A stretch of 64,000 nt of DNA from Paenibacillus pectinilyticus (GTDB lineage Bacteria; Bacillota; Bacilli; Paenibacillales; NBRC-103111). Below, piece by piece: positions 1 to 7,874 of the stretch; the first letter of the stretch is position 1, and each line of letters begins with the position of its first letter. Position numbers and translations under genes: made by a program. Location of the stretch: assembly GCF_001700435.1 (NCBI RefSeq), contig NZ_LYPC01000026.1, positions 62,001 to 126,000 on the forward strand, written 5' to 3'. The notes under the pieces were generated by a model. It was not told where the DNA came from, searched no databases, and saw only the letters and a program-made list of their open reading frames with translations.

Positions 1-1514
1 CGGGTGCTACTGCCTCTCCTGCAGCGCAAAGCGCAGCACCAGGAGTGAGTGCTTCACCTAAAGCAGAGGAAATTGTTGATCTTGAAGTATGGAGTGGCAA
101 CACGGGTTTTAAACCTATTACCAAAGGCAGCAAGCTCTATGACTTTTATAAAGAAAAGCTTGGCGTTGGCGTTATCCAGCCGTATGTGGAATGGAATGGC
201 GGCACCAACTATCTGAACCAGCTGAATTTGAAAATTGCGGCGAATGAAATGCCTGACTTGTTCCAACCCGTGCAGGGGATCGAAGACAGTTTGGCTAAAA
301 ACGGTGCGATCACTGATTTAACAGATCTACTGCCGAAGTATGCACCGAATGTGATGGCGGTGATTCCGAAAGAAATGTGGGACATTGTGAAAGCAAATGA
401 TCCTACCGGAAAAGGAAGAATTTATTATATCCCGGGTATCGTGGACTATGGTAGAGAAACGGGCTTAATTCGTAAGGACTGGCTGGATAAGCTGAGTCTA
501 CAAATGCCGAAGACGCAAGATGATTATGTGAAAGTACTTGAGGCTTTCCGAGATAAGGATCCGAACGGCAATGGACAGAAGGATGAGCTTCCAACGGGCG
601 GCCGGGAGCAAGCGGCTTGGATGGATCATTTATTCGCGATGTACGGTATCGCCATGTTTGAAGGCAAGCCGGATTGGGATGTCTACGATGGTAAGTTGAC
701 TTACTCTGCAGTTACTCCGAATATGAAAGCTGCTTTGGAGTTCATCGCTAAGCTTTATAAAGACGGTCTAATGGATAAAGAATCCCTTCTGAATAATAAG
801 GCGAAATGGGAAGGCAAGAATGATTCTAACCTTGTAGGAAATTACTTCCATTGGGAAGAGTCGGTCTTTGAGCGCTTAGAGAATATTAATAAAAACAAAG
901 GCGTGAAAGGTGACTACTCCGTCCTGCCGATCCCAGAAGTTTCAGGCTACAAGGGCTTCTATACCATGAAGAAGATGGGTCCTCCTGCTTGGGTTGTGAA
1001 GAACACCAAAGATCAAGCGAAGCTGATGGCGTCACTGAAGCTCCTGAACAACATGTATGACAAGAAGAATTGGAGTTCGTTATTCCTTGGCGTTGAAGGT
1101 ATGCACTACACGATGAAGGACGGCAAAGCTACGAAGCTTCCAGAGGATAAAAGCACACAAGAGAATCTGGCAATTAACCCTTACCTTTATTTTGCTACTG
1201 CAGACTTCTCAGCAGAACTATACAAAAGCACGACGTCGGAAGATCGCAAATGGGCTGTCGATCAAGGTATTCGTAACATTACAGAAGCTCAGAAATATGT
1301 TAGAGACATTGCAGGTGACGGTATGCCTGCTGGTGTCTATGATGGTTTTGCTGATATTAACAACCGTACGTTGTATGTGGAATATGCAACCAAGATTATT
1401 CTTGGTCAGTATCCAATCAGTAAATTCGATGAGTTCGTAGACAAGTGGAACAAATCAGGCGGAGACGAAGTTACGAAGCGTGCTAGAGATTGGTATGCCA
1501 AAGTAAAAAAATAA
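1..1514 (+). CDS. Sugar ABC transporter substrate-binding lipoprotein, 3' part
   Basis: Extracellular solute-binding protein of the large LplA/YtcQ-like sugar-binding group. The frame is open to the left edge, so the signal peptide and lipobox lie outside the window. The first visible residues form an Ala/Ser/Pro-rich linker typical of the segment after a lipobox cysteine. A GTG at 45 is only an internal codon, not the real start. The mature part begins at EIVDLEVWSG and contains family features such as a RKDWLDKL segment followed by a DPNGNGQKDE stretch that resembles a calcium-binding loop. The protein would sit on the outer face of the membrane and deliver an oligosaccharide to permeases encoded to the left. 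The gene ends in a terminator, so it is the last gene of its unit. Substrate is unknown. Confidence 0.85.
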   Translation, partial: GATASPAAQSAAPGVSASPKAEEIVDLEVWSGNTGFKPITKGSKLYDFYKEKLGVGVIQPYVEWNGGTNYLNQLNLKIAANEMPDLFQPVQGIEDSLAKNGAITDLTDLLPKYAPNVMAVIPKEMWDIVKANDPTGKGRIYYIPGIVDYGRETGLIRKDWLDKLSLQMPKTQDDYVKVLEAFRDKDPNGNGQKDELPTGGREQAAWMDHLFAMYGIAMFEGKPDWDVYDGKLTYSAVTPNMKAALEFIAKLYKDGLMDKESLLNNKAKWEGKNDSNLVGNYFHWEESVFERLENINKNKGVKGDYSVLPIPEVSGYKGFYTMKKMGPPAWVVKNTKDQAKLMASLKLLNNMYDKKNWSSLFLGVEGMHYTMKDGKATKLPEDKSTQENLAINPYLYFATADFSAELYKSTTSEDRKWAVDQGIRNITEAQKYVRDIAGDGMPAGVYDGFADINNRTLYVEYATKIILGQYPISKFDEFVDKWNKSGGDEVTKRARDWYAKVKK

Positions 1515-1522
1515 GATGTCGA

Positions 1523-1553
1523 AAGGGCTCCGATGCAGATCGGACCCTTTTTT
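1523..1553 (+). terminator. Intrinsic terminator of the sugar-binding protein gene
   Basis: AAGGG-C-TCCGAT pairs with ATCGGACCCTT around a GCAG loop, with one bulged C, and runs into six or more T. It starts about 10 bases after the stop codon. Confidence 0.8.
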
Positions 1554-1564
1554 ATTATTATTAA

Positions 1565-1624
1565 TAGTTGCAATAACACCCTATTTAGCATAAGGTAAAA
1601 TTAGTTGCAATAACATCCTATCTA
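1565..1624 (+). promoter_or_regulatory. Two direct repeats upstream of marR, candidate operator
   Basis: A 23-base element beginning TAGTTGCAATAACA occurs at 1565-1587 and again at 1602-1624 with two mismatches, 37 bases apart start to start. Each contains the palindromic core TTGCAA. The second copy runs into the ribosome binding site of the MarR gene. Repeats directly ahead of a MarR gene usually bind the MarR protein itself. That role is inferred here. Confidence 0.5.
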
Positions 1625-1637
1625 GGAGGGGATTTAT

Positions 1638-2096
1638 CTGAGTCAACAATGGAGCCCGAATGACGAAGGTATACGAACAGAATCACATGGTCAATACATC
1701 TCAGCAATATACCGCCATATGCAGATCGCGATCACAGCAGAGTTGGCGCCATATCGAATTGGAAGCGGGCAATATATTTTTCTAATGGCAATTGCGTTTC
1801 AACAGCCTATTACTCAGAAAGCACTGAGCGAAAAGCTGCTCATTGATAAGACGACAACTGCGAAAGCTATTTCCAAGCTGGAAGCGGAAGGTTATGTGCG
1901 GAGGGAAGTGGATACCTCAGACAACCGCTATCAGTTGTTGTATTTGACGGAAGCGGGACATGAGGTGGTACCCAAGGTACAGGAAGCTCTGGCCCGCGTG
2001 AAAAATAAAACCAGAAAAGGCATGACCGATGAGGAGTATAACATGATGGTGAACCTCCTAAAGATCGTGCTTCACAATCTGACTGAGCAGGAATAG
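1638..2096 (+). CDS. MarR family transcriptional regulator (probable CTG start)
   Basis: Winged-helix repressor of the MarR family, 152 residues from a CTG at 1638. The first ATG in frame is at 1719 and would delete the N-terminal dimerisation helix; it also has no ribosome binding site. The CTG at 1638 lies about 8 bases after TAGGAGGGG, and translation from it gives an N-terminus (SQQWSPNDEGIRTESHG, then a helix ISAIYRHMQ) of the normal MarR kind. The recognition helix is around LLIDKTTTAKAISKLE, and the wing is YVRREVDTSDNRY. Typical members sense small phenolic or oxidant ligands and repress the adjacent gene. It is followed after 52 bases by a VOC-fold gene, its likely target. The two upstream repeats suggest autoregulation. 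Confidence 0.8.
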   Translation: MSQQWSPNDEGIRTESHGQYISAIYRHMQIAITAELAPYRIGSGQYIFLMAIAFQQPITQKALSEKLLIDKTTTAKAISKLEAEGYVRREVDTSDNRYQLLYLTEAGHEVVPKVQEALARVKNKTRKGMTDEEYNMMVNLLKIVLHNLTEQE

Positions 2097-2148
2097 AAGC
2101 AGAATTGCCCGAAAAAACGAGTCCAAAATTTAGAGGAGGATGTTCATA

Positions 2149-2517
2149 ATGAAAGCTATTCCCTTTATCGTAGTGGAAAACTGCAAGGATGAAATCAAGT
2201 ACTATCAGCGTATTTTTGGTGGCGAGATTACCATTTTACGCAAGCAAGGGGAAGAAGTGCTTAACGCGGATCTACATGTAGAGGGGGCCATCCTTAAGTT
2301 TGCGGATACACTGGCGGCAAAGCCAATCATGAAAGGCGATTACGTGAGAGTGTTTGTGACAATTGAAAAGGAGGAAGCGTTCCGAACCATCTATGAAGAG
2401 CTTGCGGCGAGCGGGTCTATTAACGTGGAGATGTATGAAGCGCCGTTCAATGGACTGCTTGCGATTGTAACAGATCGAAACGGCGTTTGCTGGGTGATGT
2501 CCTATTATCGAACGTAA
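2149..2517 (+). CDS. VOC-fold (glyoxalase/PhnB-like) protein
   Basis: Small 122-residue protein of the vicinal oxygen chelate superfamily, PhnB-like branch: opening KAIPFIVVENCKDEIKYYQRIFGG, with a later FADT strand and a C-terminal DRNGVCWVMSYY of the usual form. These proteins form beta-alpha-beta-beta-beta dimers and include metal-dependent lyases, dioxygenases and resistance proteins; the reaction here cannot be read from the sequence. ATG at 2149 is chosen because the alternative ATG at 2140 overlaps the ribosome binding site GAGGAGG, which sits about 9 bases before 2149. It lies right behind the MarR gene, and the two probably form one unit. Confidence 0.75.
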   Translation: MKAIPFIVVENCKDEIKYYQRIFGGEITILRKQGEEVLNADLHVEGAILKFADTLAAKPIMKGDYVRVFVTIEKEEAFRTIYEELAASGSINVEMYEAPFNGLLAIVTDRNGVCWVMSYYRT

Positions 2518-2534
2518 CTAGTAGGGAAAGTATT

Positions 2535-2571
2535 CCAAAAGCCCGCGAATGAATCATTCGGGGGCTTTTGG
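2535..2571. terminator. Bidirectional terminator between the VOC gene and gntR
   Basis: CCAAAAGCCCGCGAATGA pairs with TCATTCGGGGGCTTTTGG with one mismatched position. The stem is A-rich on the left and T-rich on the right, so it can end transcription from both converging genes. Confidence 0.75.
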
Positions 2572-2586
2572 CTTTACCTAAAATGT

Positions 2587-3297
2587 CTACTCACGCTTGA
2601 TAAACAATTTAAAGACACTATTTTTCAAATAGTCGAGTGAATAGAAAATAGGCCGATCATCCTCGTCGAAATGAAGCTGTTTTAATAAGAGAATTTCCTC
2701 ATTGCCCAGCACGTTCACAGCATTCTGATCCATTTCCTTGGTGCTGTTTAAGGCGCAGATTTCTGTGATTGCGTAAGCAATGTTGATGCCCATCTTGCCC
2801 TTCAGAAAATCGAAGATAGCCCCAGAAAATTCCCCCTCGAAATGACCGGCGACCAGACTTTGCGGGAAAATATTATAATAAAAGGCGACTTTTTTGCCGT
2901 CGGCTGTTCGCGAACGCTCCAAAATGACCACTTTTTCATCAATCTGCAGCTGCTTTTTCCAATCATCCTCAGGCTCTCGCGTATAGATTTTGATGTCTAA
3001 TTCGCTTTCCGTGTAGCCCTCATTTTTGATCATTTGACCCACGCTTTGCAATCTGCTCAGCGGATTAATAATAAAATCGGACCGGTTGTTGACGTAGGTG
3101 CCAACCCCGTTTTTACTGATGAGCACTTTCTCACGTTGAAGCATCTTGAGTGCCTCGCGGAGCGTAGGCCGGCTCACCTCGAATTTCTTCGCGAGTTCAG
3201 GCTCGGAAGGAAGTTTTTCCCCAGGCTGCAATTCCCCTTTGGATATACTCTTTTCAATCTCTTCTTTGACTCTGAGATACAGCAATTTTTTCTCCAA
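2587..3297 (-). CDS. GntR family regulator with UTRA ligand domain
   Basis: 236-residue HutC-subfamily regulator. The N-terminal winged helix (about 1-70) has the standard motif LPSEPELAKKFEVSRPTLRE, followed by a wing ending GVGTYV. The C-terminal UTRA domain (about 85-230) binds a small effector. The start is TTG at 3297, just after an in-frame TGA; the AGAGG ribosome binding site is about 12 bases away. An adjacent ATT codon at 3300 would give better spacing, so the exact start is uncertain. The gene diverges from the operon at 3645, and a 13-base sequence occurs once downstream of each promoter (3345-3357 and 3495-3507), each in its own gene's orientation. It is therefore the probable repressor of that operon and of itself. 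UTRA regulators commonly govern sugar, phosphonate or amino-acid genes; PhnR of 2-aminoethylphosphonate operons has this domain layout. Confidence 0.85.
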   Translation of the reverse strand: MEKKLLYLRVKEEIEKSISKGELQPGEKLPSEPELAKKFEVSRPTLREALKMLQREKVLISKNGVGTYVNNRSDFIINPLSRLQSVGQMIKNEGYTESELDIKIYTREPEDDWKKQLQIDEKVVILERSRTADGKKVAFYYNIFPQSLVAGHFEGEFSGAIFDFLKGKMGINIAYAITEICALNSTKEMDQNAVNVLGNEEILLLKQLHFDEDDRPIFYSLDYLKNSVFKLFIKRE

Positions 3298-3344
3298 AAT
3301 TCAATGATTCCTCTCCGCTATTGATTTCAATTCTAATTTTTCCG

Positions 3345-3357
3345 ATGCTGTCTGACA
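3345..3357 (-). promoter_or_regulatory. GntR operator copy 1 (gntR side)
   Basis: On the minus strand this reads TGTCAGACAGCAT, with palindromic core TGTC-A-GACA. It lies about 48 bases before the gntR start codon, downstream of a possible -35/-10 pair (TTTACT, 17 bases, ATATGT). An identical 13-mer lies on the plus strand at 3495-3507. Confidence 0.6.
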
Positions 3358-3458
3358 ACAACAGTGTAACACATATCTGCTATTTTAAAAACAAGTAAAC
3401 ACATGTATGGAGGGGGTTTGCATCATTTCACCTACACAATTATTTAACATTGGAATCA

Positions 3459-3488
3459 TTGACTTCAGCGAGTTATCTTCCCTATAAT
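3459..3488 (+). promoter_or_regulatory. Sigma-A promoter of the operon starting at 3645
   Basis: TTGACT at 3459-3464, an 18-base spacer and a consensus TATAAT at 3483-3488. Transcription would begin near 3495, at the start of GntR operator copy 2. The 5' leader would be about 150 bases. Confidence 0.75.
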
Positions 3489-3494
3489 TTGAGA

Positions 3495-3507
3495 TGTCAG
3501 ACAGCAT
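3495..3507 (+). promoter_or_regulatory. GntR operator copy 2 (operon side)
   Basis: TGTCAGACAGCAT, identical to the 13-mer on the other strand at 3345-3357. Its position on the transcription start predicts repression. The rest of the 347-base divergent region (3298-3644) shows no gene. Confidence 0.65.
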
Positions 3508-3644
3508 GATGAGCAGCGGAGAAGGAAGGAGGAAATGCCAAAATGAAGGCGGAATAATTGGCAGCGTGATCGACTGTCAGGATTCGTTTAGTTTACTCCA
3601 TATTGAATTGAAAATAACTTAATTTCACGGAGGGGCCCTATCTG

Positions 3645-4979
3645 ATGAGGAAAATAGTATTAAGTTTTATGACGGTACTAACTTTGATTATTCCTTTCTT
3701 CACAAAAGCGAACACGAGTCATGCTGCAAGTTATTCGGACCTAGCCGCTCACTGGGCACCTCAAATTTATCAAGACGTGAACGCTGATCTTGATGTAAGG
3801 GCTGACTTTATTACCAACTTCAACTATGACGGTGATTATCTGGCTTTGAATAACTGGGATAATCTTACGAAATACAATGAGAATGGTTATGTTTACTACA
3901 AAGTGGCCGAAACGACGACCCATTATTTCATTGAGTACGATCTATTTCATGCCAGAGACGATGCTTACACACGTCCATTGGATGCACATGAGAATGATCT
4001 TGAAGGTTTGTTCCTTGTCATTAAAAAGGATGGATCCACGTATGGAACATTCCAGTTGATGGAAACGATGGCGCATAACCAATGGTACGATTATACGAAT
4101 GATCCTAGCATTACATCCGGTTCGGACGGCGTGGATGGAGGCGTTCTTTTCAACGGAAGCCATCCTATGGTGTTCTGCCAAGCGAATGGACAGAGTCCAA
4201 GCGGCGGGCATGGTGTTAAGGCATATGACGGATCAAGCGCTCCGGGCGGAGATGGTATCGTCTATGATTACACGGGTGTAGCCCAATTCCCAACGAATAC
4301 TTCAGGCAGTTATACGAACCACTATGGCTACGCATTGATAGAGTGGGGAGATCTGTGGAGTCGCAGAAATGATCCGAATATTTTCGCTTCCTGGGGCACA
4401 TTTGCAGGCGATAACAACACAGCCAATTCCGCAAATGCACCATGGGGTTGGGATGACAGCGATGACGGTCCAGCTTTGCAAGGGATGAACTGGTCGGATC
4501 CAGCTCACCAAGTCGATGTACATCTGAATGGTCTAGGTAATTTCTCGCATACGTATGTATTCAATCCTTATTACTCACATAAAATTGTTCTTCAAAATAC
4601 TCAGAGTTTGGCAGATCGTGATCCGTTCGGCGGTAAAAGTGACCTGTACATCAAAGCCTATGTAAACGGTCAGGGTCAGACAGACGCAAGATTCTGGAAG
4701 AAAAATGATGCGCCTATCAATCAACTATATAATATTGCCTTCGGTGCTAACGATGCGGAGTTTGGAGCTAACTTCTCCGAGAACTACAATACGGTCTATG
4801 TAGCGAAACCATCCAATACCAATGTAGAAATCCATGTCTATGATTCAGATGGTACTTCTGGTGATGATGATATGGGTTACGTATCCGCAGTTGTAGCGCC
4901 TGGAACAACGCAAACATGGACCAATGCCCTTACAAGTAATGGTCAAGCCAAGGTAACCGCTATCGTTTCTGCGCAATAG
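3645..4979 (+). CDS. Secreted beta-rich protein, possibly VPS62-like; function unknown
   Basis: 444 residues. A typical signal peptide (KK/RK start, hydrophobic core to about residue 22, cleavage near SHA-A at about 27) and no lipobox or membrane anchor: an exported soluble protein. The N-terminal 300 residues contain YSDLAAHWAPQIYQD, DFITNFNYDGD, NNWDNL and HENDLEGLFLVIKKDG, a pattern I associate with a poorly described family of secreted proteins with a VPS62/NPP1-like look. The last 120 residues (from about DPFGGKSDLYIKAYVNGQ) look like a C2- or Ig-like beta domain rich in Asp, with DSDGTSGDDD suggesting calcium binding. It is the first gene of the GntR-controlled operon, 33 bases before an ABC importer gene. 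An extracellular hydrolase or binding protein feeding the importer is a reasonable guess, but no catalytic motif is recognised. Confidence 0.6.
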   Translation: MRKIVLSFMTVLTLIIPFFTKANTSHAASYSDLAAHWAPQIYQDVNADLDVRADFITNFNYDGDYLALNNWDNLTKYNENGYVYYKVAETTTHYFIEYDLFHARDDAYTRPLDAHENDLEGLFLVIKKDGSTYGTFQLMETMAHNQWYDYTNDPSITSGSDGVDGGVLFNGSHPMVFCQANGQSPSGGHGVKAYDGSSAPGGDGIVYDYTGVAQFPTNTSGSYTNHYGYALIEWGDLWSRRNDPNIFASWGTFAGDNNTANSANAPWGWDDSDDGPALQGMNWSDPAHQVDVHLNGLGNFSHTYVFNPYYSHKIVLQNTQSLADRDPFGGKSDLYIKAYVNGQGQTDARFWKKNDAPINQLYNIAFGANDAEFGANFSENYNTVYVAKPSNTNVEIHVYDSDGTSGDDDMGYVSAVVAPGTTQTWTNALTSNGQAKVTAIVSAQ

Positions 4980-5018
4980 GTTCCAAATACAAAAGAGAGA
5001 TCATCTAGGAGGATGGAT

Positions 5019-6131
5019 ATGTTTCAGAAACCAAAAGCACGTACACTAAGTTTGTTATTGACGGCATCTTTTATGTTAACCACCGTGTTAACAGCGTGTG
5101 GGACTAGCACCAATACACAAGGTTCCTCATCGACACCTGCACCAACGAGTTCGGCAAGCAGCGAGCCAGTCAAAGCATCAACGGCTCCTGAGTCGAAGAA
5201 ATTGGTCGTGTACGCGGCGTTAAATGAAGATGATATCGTGCAAATTCAAAAGAAATTTAAAGAAGATACGGGCATTGAGATTGAATACTTGCGTTTAAGC
5301 GGTGCGGGTGAAGCTAGTACACGTATTCAAGCCGAAAAGGCTAACCCTAAAGCGGATATTTTCGTGGGTGGATCGGTGGAGTTCTATGAGCCGCTTGCTC
5401 AGCAAGGCTTGCTTGAAAAATATACATCCCCTAACGCCAAAGATCTGGAATCACGTTTCAATGATCCGAAAGGCTTCTGGCAAGGATGGTATATGGGCGT
5501 ACTTGGTATCGTTTTGAACAAAGACAGATTCCAAAAGGAACTTGCGCCGAAAGGCATTAAAGAGCCTACAACATGGGATGACTTGCTTGACCCTGCTTAT
5601 AAAGGCCTATTTTTGACATCCAATCCTGCGACTGCGGGCGGTGGTTATATCTTCGTTGCTGATCAGTTGTTCCGTTTGGGAGATGAGAAGGGTTGGGACT
5701 ATTTGAAAAAGCTGAATACGAATGTTCATCACTACACACCTGCTGCAGGCGATGGCATTACACTTACGGCTACAGGCGAGTTCGTAGCAGCTATGTCTTG
5801 GGCGCATGATATCGTGAAATCAGCTCAAAAAGGGTATCCAATTAAAGTCATCGTTCCTGACCAAACGGCATTCGAAATCGGCGGTGTTGGTATTGTGAAG
5901 GGCGGAGCCAATACGGAAAATGCTAAGAAATTCGAAGACTGGCTGTTAACCAAGCCGATCGGGGAAATGAATACGAAAATGTCCAATCGTTATTCCGTTA
6001 GAAAAGATGTAGCACCACCAGAAGGCATGATCAAGATTGAAGATGTCAAACTTGCGAATTACGACAGAGACAAGGCAGCTCAGATGAAAGCAGATGTTGT
6101 GAAGAAATTTACGGAAATGACAGGTAAATAA
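5019..6131 (+). CDS. ABC transporter substrate-binding lipoprotein, Fe3+/phosphonate/phosphosugar type
   Basis: 370 residues. Signal peptide with lipobox LTAC at about 27-30, a Ser/Thr/Pro linker to about residue 60, then a family-1 binding protein of the FbpA/AfuA/PhnS class: LVVYAALNEDDI at the first strand, ADIFVGGS, the hinge region WYMGVLGIVLNKDRF, and PTTWDDLLDPAYKG. Proteins of this class bind ferric ion, thiamine, 2-aminoethylphosphonate, hexose phosphates or phosphoglycerate. The start at 5019 is preferred over 5013 because the latter overlaps the AGGAGG site. It is followed by its permease and ATPase genes. The two tyrosines typical of ferric-ion binders cannot be assigned with certainty, and the downstream phosphatase-like genes favour a phosphorylated or phosphonate ligand. 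Confidence 0.85.
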   Translation: MFQKPKARTLSLLLTASFMLTTVLTACGTSTNTQGSSSTPAPTSSASSEPVKASTAPESKKLVVYAALNEDDIVQIQKKFKEDTGIEIEYLRLSGAGEASTRIQAEKANPKADIFVGGSVEFYEPLAQQGLLEKYTSPNAKDLESRFNDPKGFWQGWYMGVLGIVLNKDRFQKELAPKGIKEPTTWDDLLDPAYKGLFLTSNPATAGGGYIFVADQLFRLGDEKGWDYLKKLNTNVHHYTPAAGDGITLTATGEFVAAMSWAHDIVKSAQKGYPIKVIVPDQTAFEIGGVGIVKGGANTENAKKFEDWLLTKPIGEMNTKMSNRYSVRKDVAPPEGMIKIEDVKLANYDRDKAAQMKADVVKKFTEMTGK

Positions 6132-6170
6132 ATGCTTTAAAGACTGTTCGATCACCTCCCTTGCTGCGTA

Positions 6171-7862
6171 TTGGCTGGGGAGGTGCATGCATCTAACCGA
6201 AAGGTGTGGAAAGAATTGATTTCAACTACTGTCAAGGATACCTGGGCTGAAATGAAGAGGTTAAGGAATGAACCTGTCTTAGCTTTGGGTGTGGCAGCGA
6301 TTATTCTCATTACGTGTTTGTTTGTCGTTTGGCCCATTATGAAAGTGATCAGCTTCACTCGGTTGGAAGACTATGTAAAGATTTTTACCTACTCGCGATG
6401 GTATCATGCCGCTTTGAATAGCTTGTTTATGACGGTGATATCAACCCTATCTTGTACGGTTATTGCTTTTATTTTTGCCTATACGATTGCAAGACTTAAG
6501 GTGCCTTTCAAAGGTCTCTTCAAATTTATTACGATTTTACCCATTGTTTCCCCGCCATTTATTGTTGCACTGTCTTATATCCTCCTCTTCGGAAGACAGG
6601 GCATCATTTCGAAATATGTGCTGCACGTGAATATCGATGTCTACGGCTGGCATGGCCTATGGTTGGTTCAGACGATGACTTTTTTTCCATATGCGTATGC
6701 GGTTATTTATGGCGTACTGAAGTCGATTTCGAACAATTTGGAGTATGCGGCTTATAATCTTGGAGCTACACATTGGCAGGTCTTTAAGAATGTCTTCCTT
6801 CCTTTGTGCAGGCCGGGTATTGCAGGCGGAGCGCTGATTACAGCGATGAATGTGTTGGCGGATTTCGGAAATCCCATGATCATAGCCGGGAACTTCACGG
6901 TGCTGCCGACAGAGGCTTATATGCAAATGTCAGGCTTGTTCGATTTGAATTCAGCTGCCGTGCTTTCAACAGCACTGTTGATTCCTGCCCTAGGTCTGTT
7001 CGTGTGGAACAGAGCTTGGGTTGGCAAGAAATCCTACGTGACCGTTACGGGCAAAGAAACATCCCTAGACCATTTTCCGCTGCCTTCCTTCATCAAATGG
7101 GGGTTGTTTACGTTCTGCTTGCTCATCACGCTTATTGTTCTTGCTGTCTATGGCGTGCTGTTTTATGGCGCTTTCACCAAGACGTGGGGGTTCGATTGGT
7201 CGTTCACCTTGCAGAACCTTCATTATGTAACGGCTAAGAGTCGAGAGATTTTTAATAGTTTGAAATTTGCTTTGCTCGCTTCGCTGGCTGCTGGATTCTT
7301 CTCTTTGCCTTTGGCTTTTATCGTCCAAAGAAGGCAGATAGGCATCAATCGGCTGTTGGATTTCTTGGCGATCTTACCAGGCGCTGTTCCGGGTGTGTTC
7401 CTAGGACTTGGTTTTGCGATGGCGTTTAATGAAGGGCCGCTTCTACTTTCGGGAACTTCTCTAATTATGGTTCTTGCTCTTATGTTTTGGAATTTACCAA
7501 CCTGCTATAGCGCTAACCTTGCAGGCTTACAGCAGATCAGTGGAGCATTGGAAGAAGCTTCGCTTAATCTTGGGGCAGGCCATTTTACGACTTTTAGGAA
7601 AATCGTACTTCCACTGCTGAAAGGGCCGTTTATCTCGGGCATTGTCGTGTCTTTTCTGCGATCAGTGACATGTTTAAGCGTCATTATTTTCATTTACTCG
7701 GCGAAAACCTCCGTAGGCACGGTATCCATTCTTGGCTTGGTCCAAAACGGAGCATGGGGCAGTGCATCGGCCTTTACAGTTGTGCTCATTTCCATTGCAT
7801 TCGTCGTACTGGCAGTGGCTGAGTTTTTCTTGAGGAAGCAAGGCAGATCAATAGAACTTTAA
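6171..7862 (+). CDS. ABC transporter permease, fused double (FbpB / 2-AEP type)
   Basis: About 563 residues with two permease halves in one chain, roughly 12 membrane helices. Each half has an EAA-type loop: EYAAYNLGATHWQVFKNVFLPL in half one, EEASLNLGAGHFTTFRKIVLPL in half two. This fused arrangement is characteristic of FbpB-like importers and of putative 2-aminoethylphosphonate permeases. The start is unclear: TTG 6171 has no good ribosome binding site; GTG 6183 overlaps GGGGAGG; GTG 6204 and ATG 6252 are further in-frame options, and the last still precedes the first membrane helix (about PVLALGVAAIILITCLFVV). It is followed directly, stop codon to next ATG, by the ATPase gene. Confidence 0.85.
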   Translation: MAGEVHASNRKVWKELISTTVKDTWAEMKRLRNEPVLALGVAAIILITCLFVVWPIMKVISFTRLEDYVKIFTYSRWYHAALNSLFMTVISTLSCTVIAFIFAYTIARLKVPFKGLFKFITILPIVSPPFIVALSYILLFGRQGIISKYVLHVNIDVYGWHGLWLVQTMTFFPYAYAVIYGVLKSISNNLEYAAYNLGATHWQVFKNVFLPLCRPGIAGGALITAMNVLADFGNPMIIAGNFTVLPTEAYMQMSGLFDLNSAAVLSTALLIPALGLFVWNRAWVGKKSYVTVTGKETSLDHFPLPSFIKWGLFTFCLLITLIVLAVYGVLFYGAFTKTWGFDWSFTLQNLHYVTAKSREIFNSLKFALLASLAAGFFSLPLAFIVQRRQIGINRLLDFLAILPGAVPGVFLGLGFAMAFNEGPLLLSGTSLIMVLALMFWNLPTCYSANLAGLQQISGALEEASLNLGAGHFTTFRKIVLPLLKGPFISGIVVSFLRSVTCLSVIIFIYSAKTSVGTVSILGLVQNGAWGSASAFTVVLISIAFVVLAVAEFFLRKQGRSIEL

Positions 7863-7874
7863 ATGGAGGAAACG

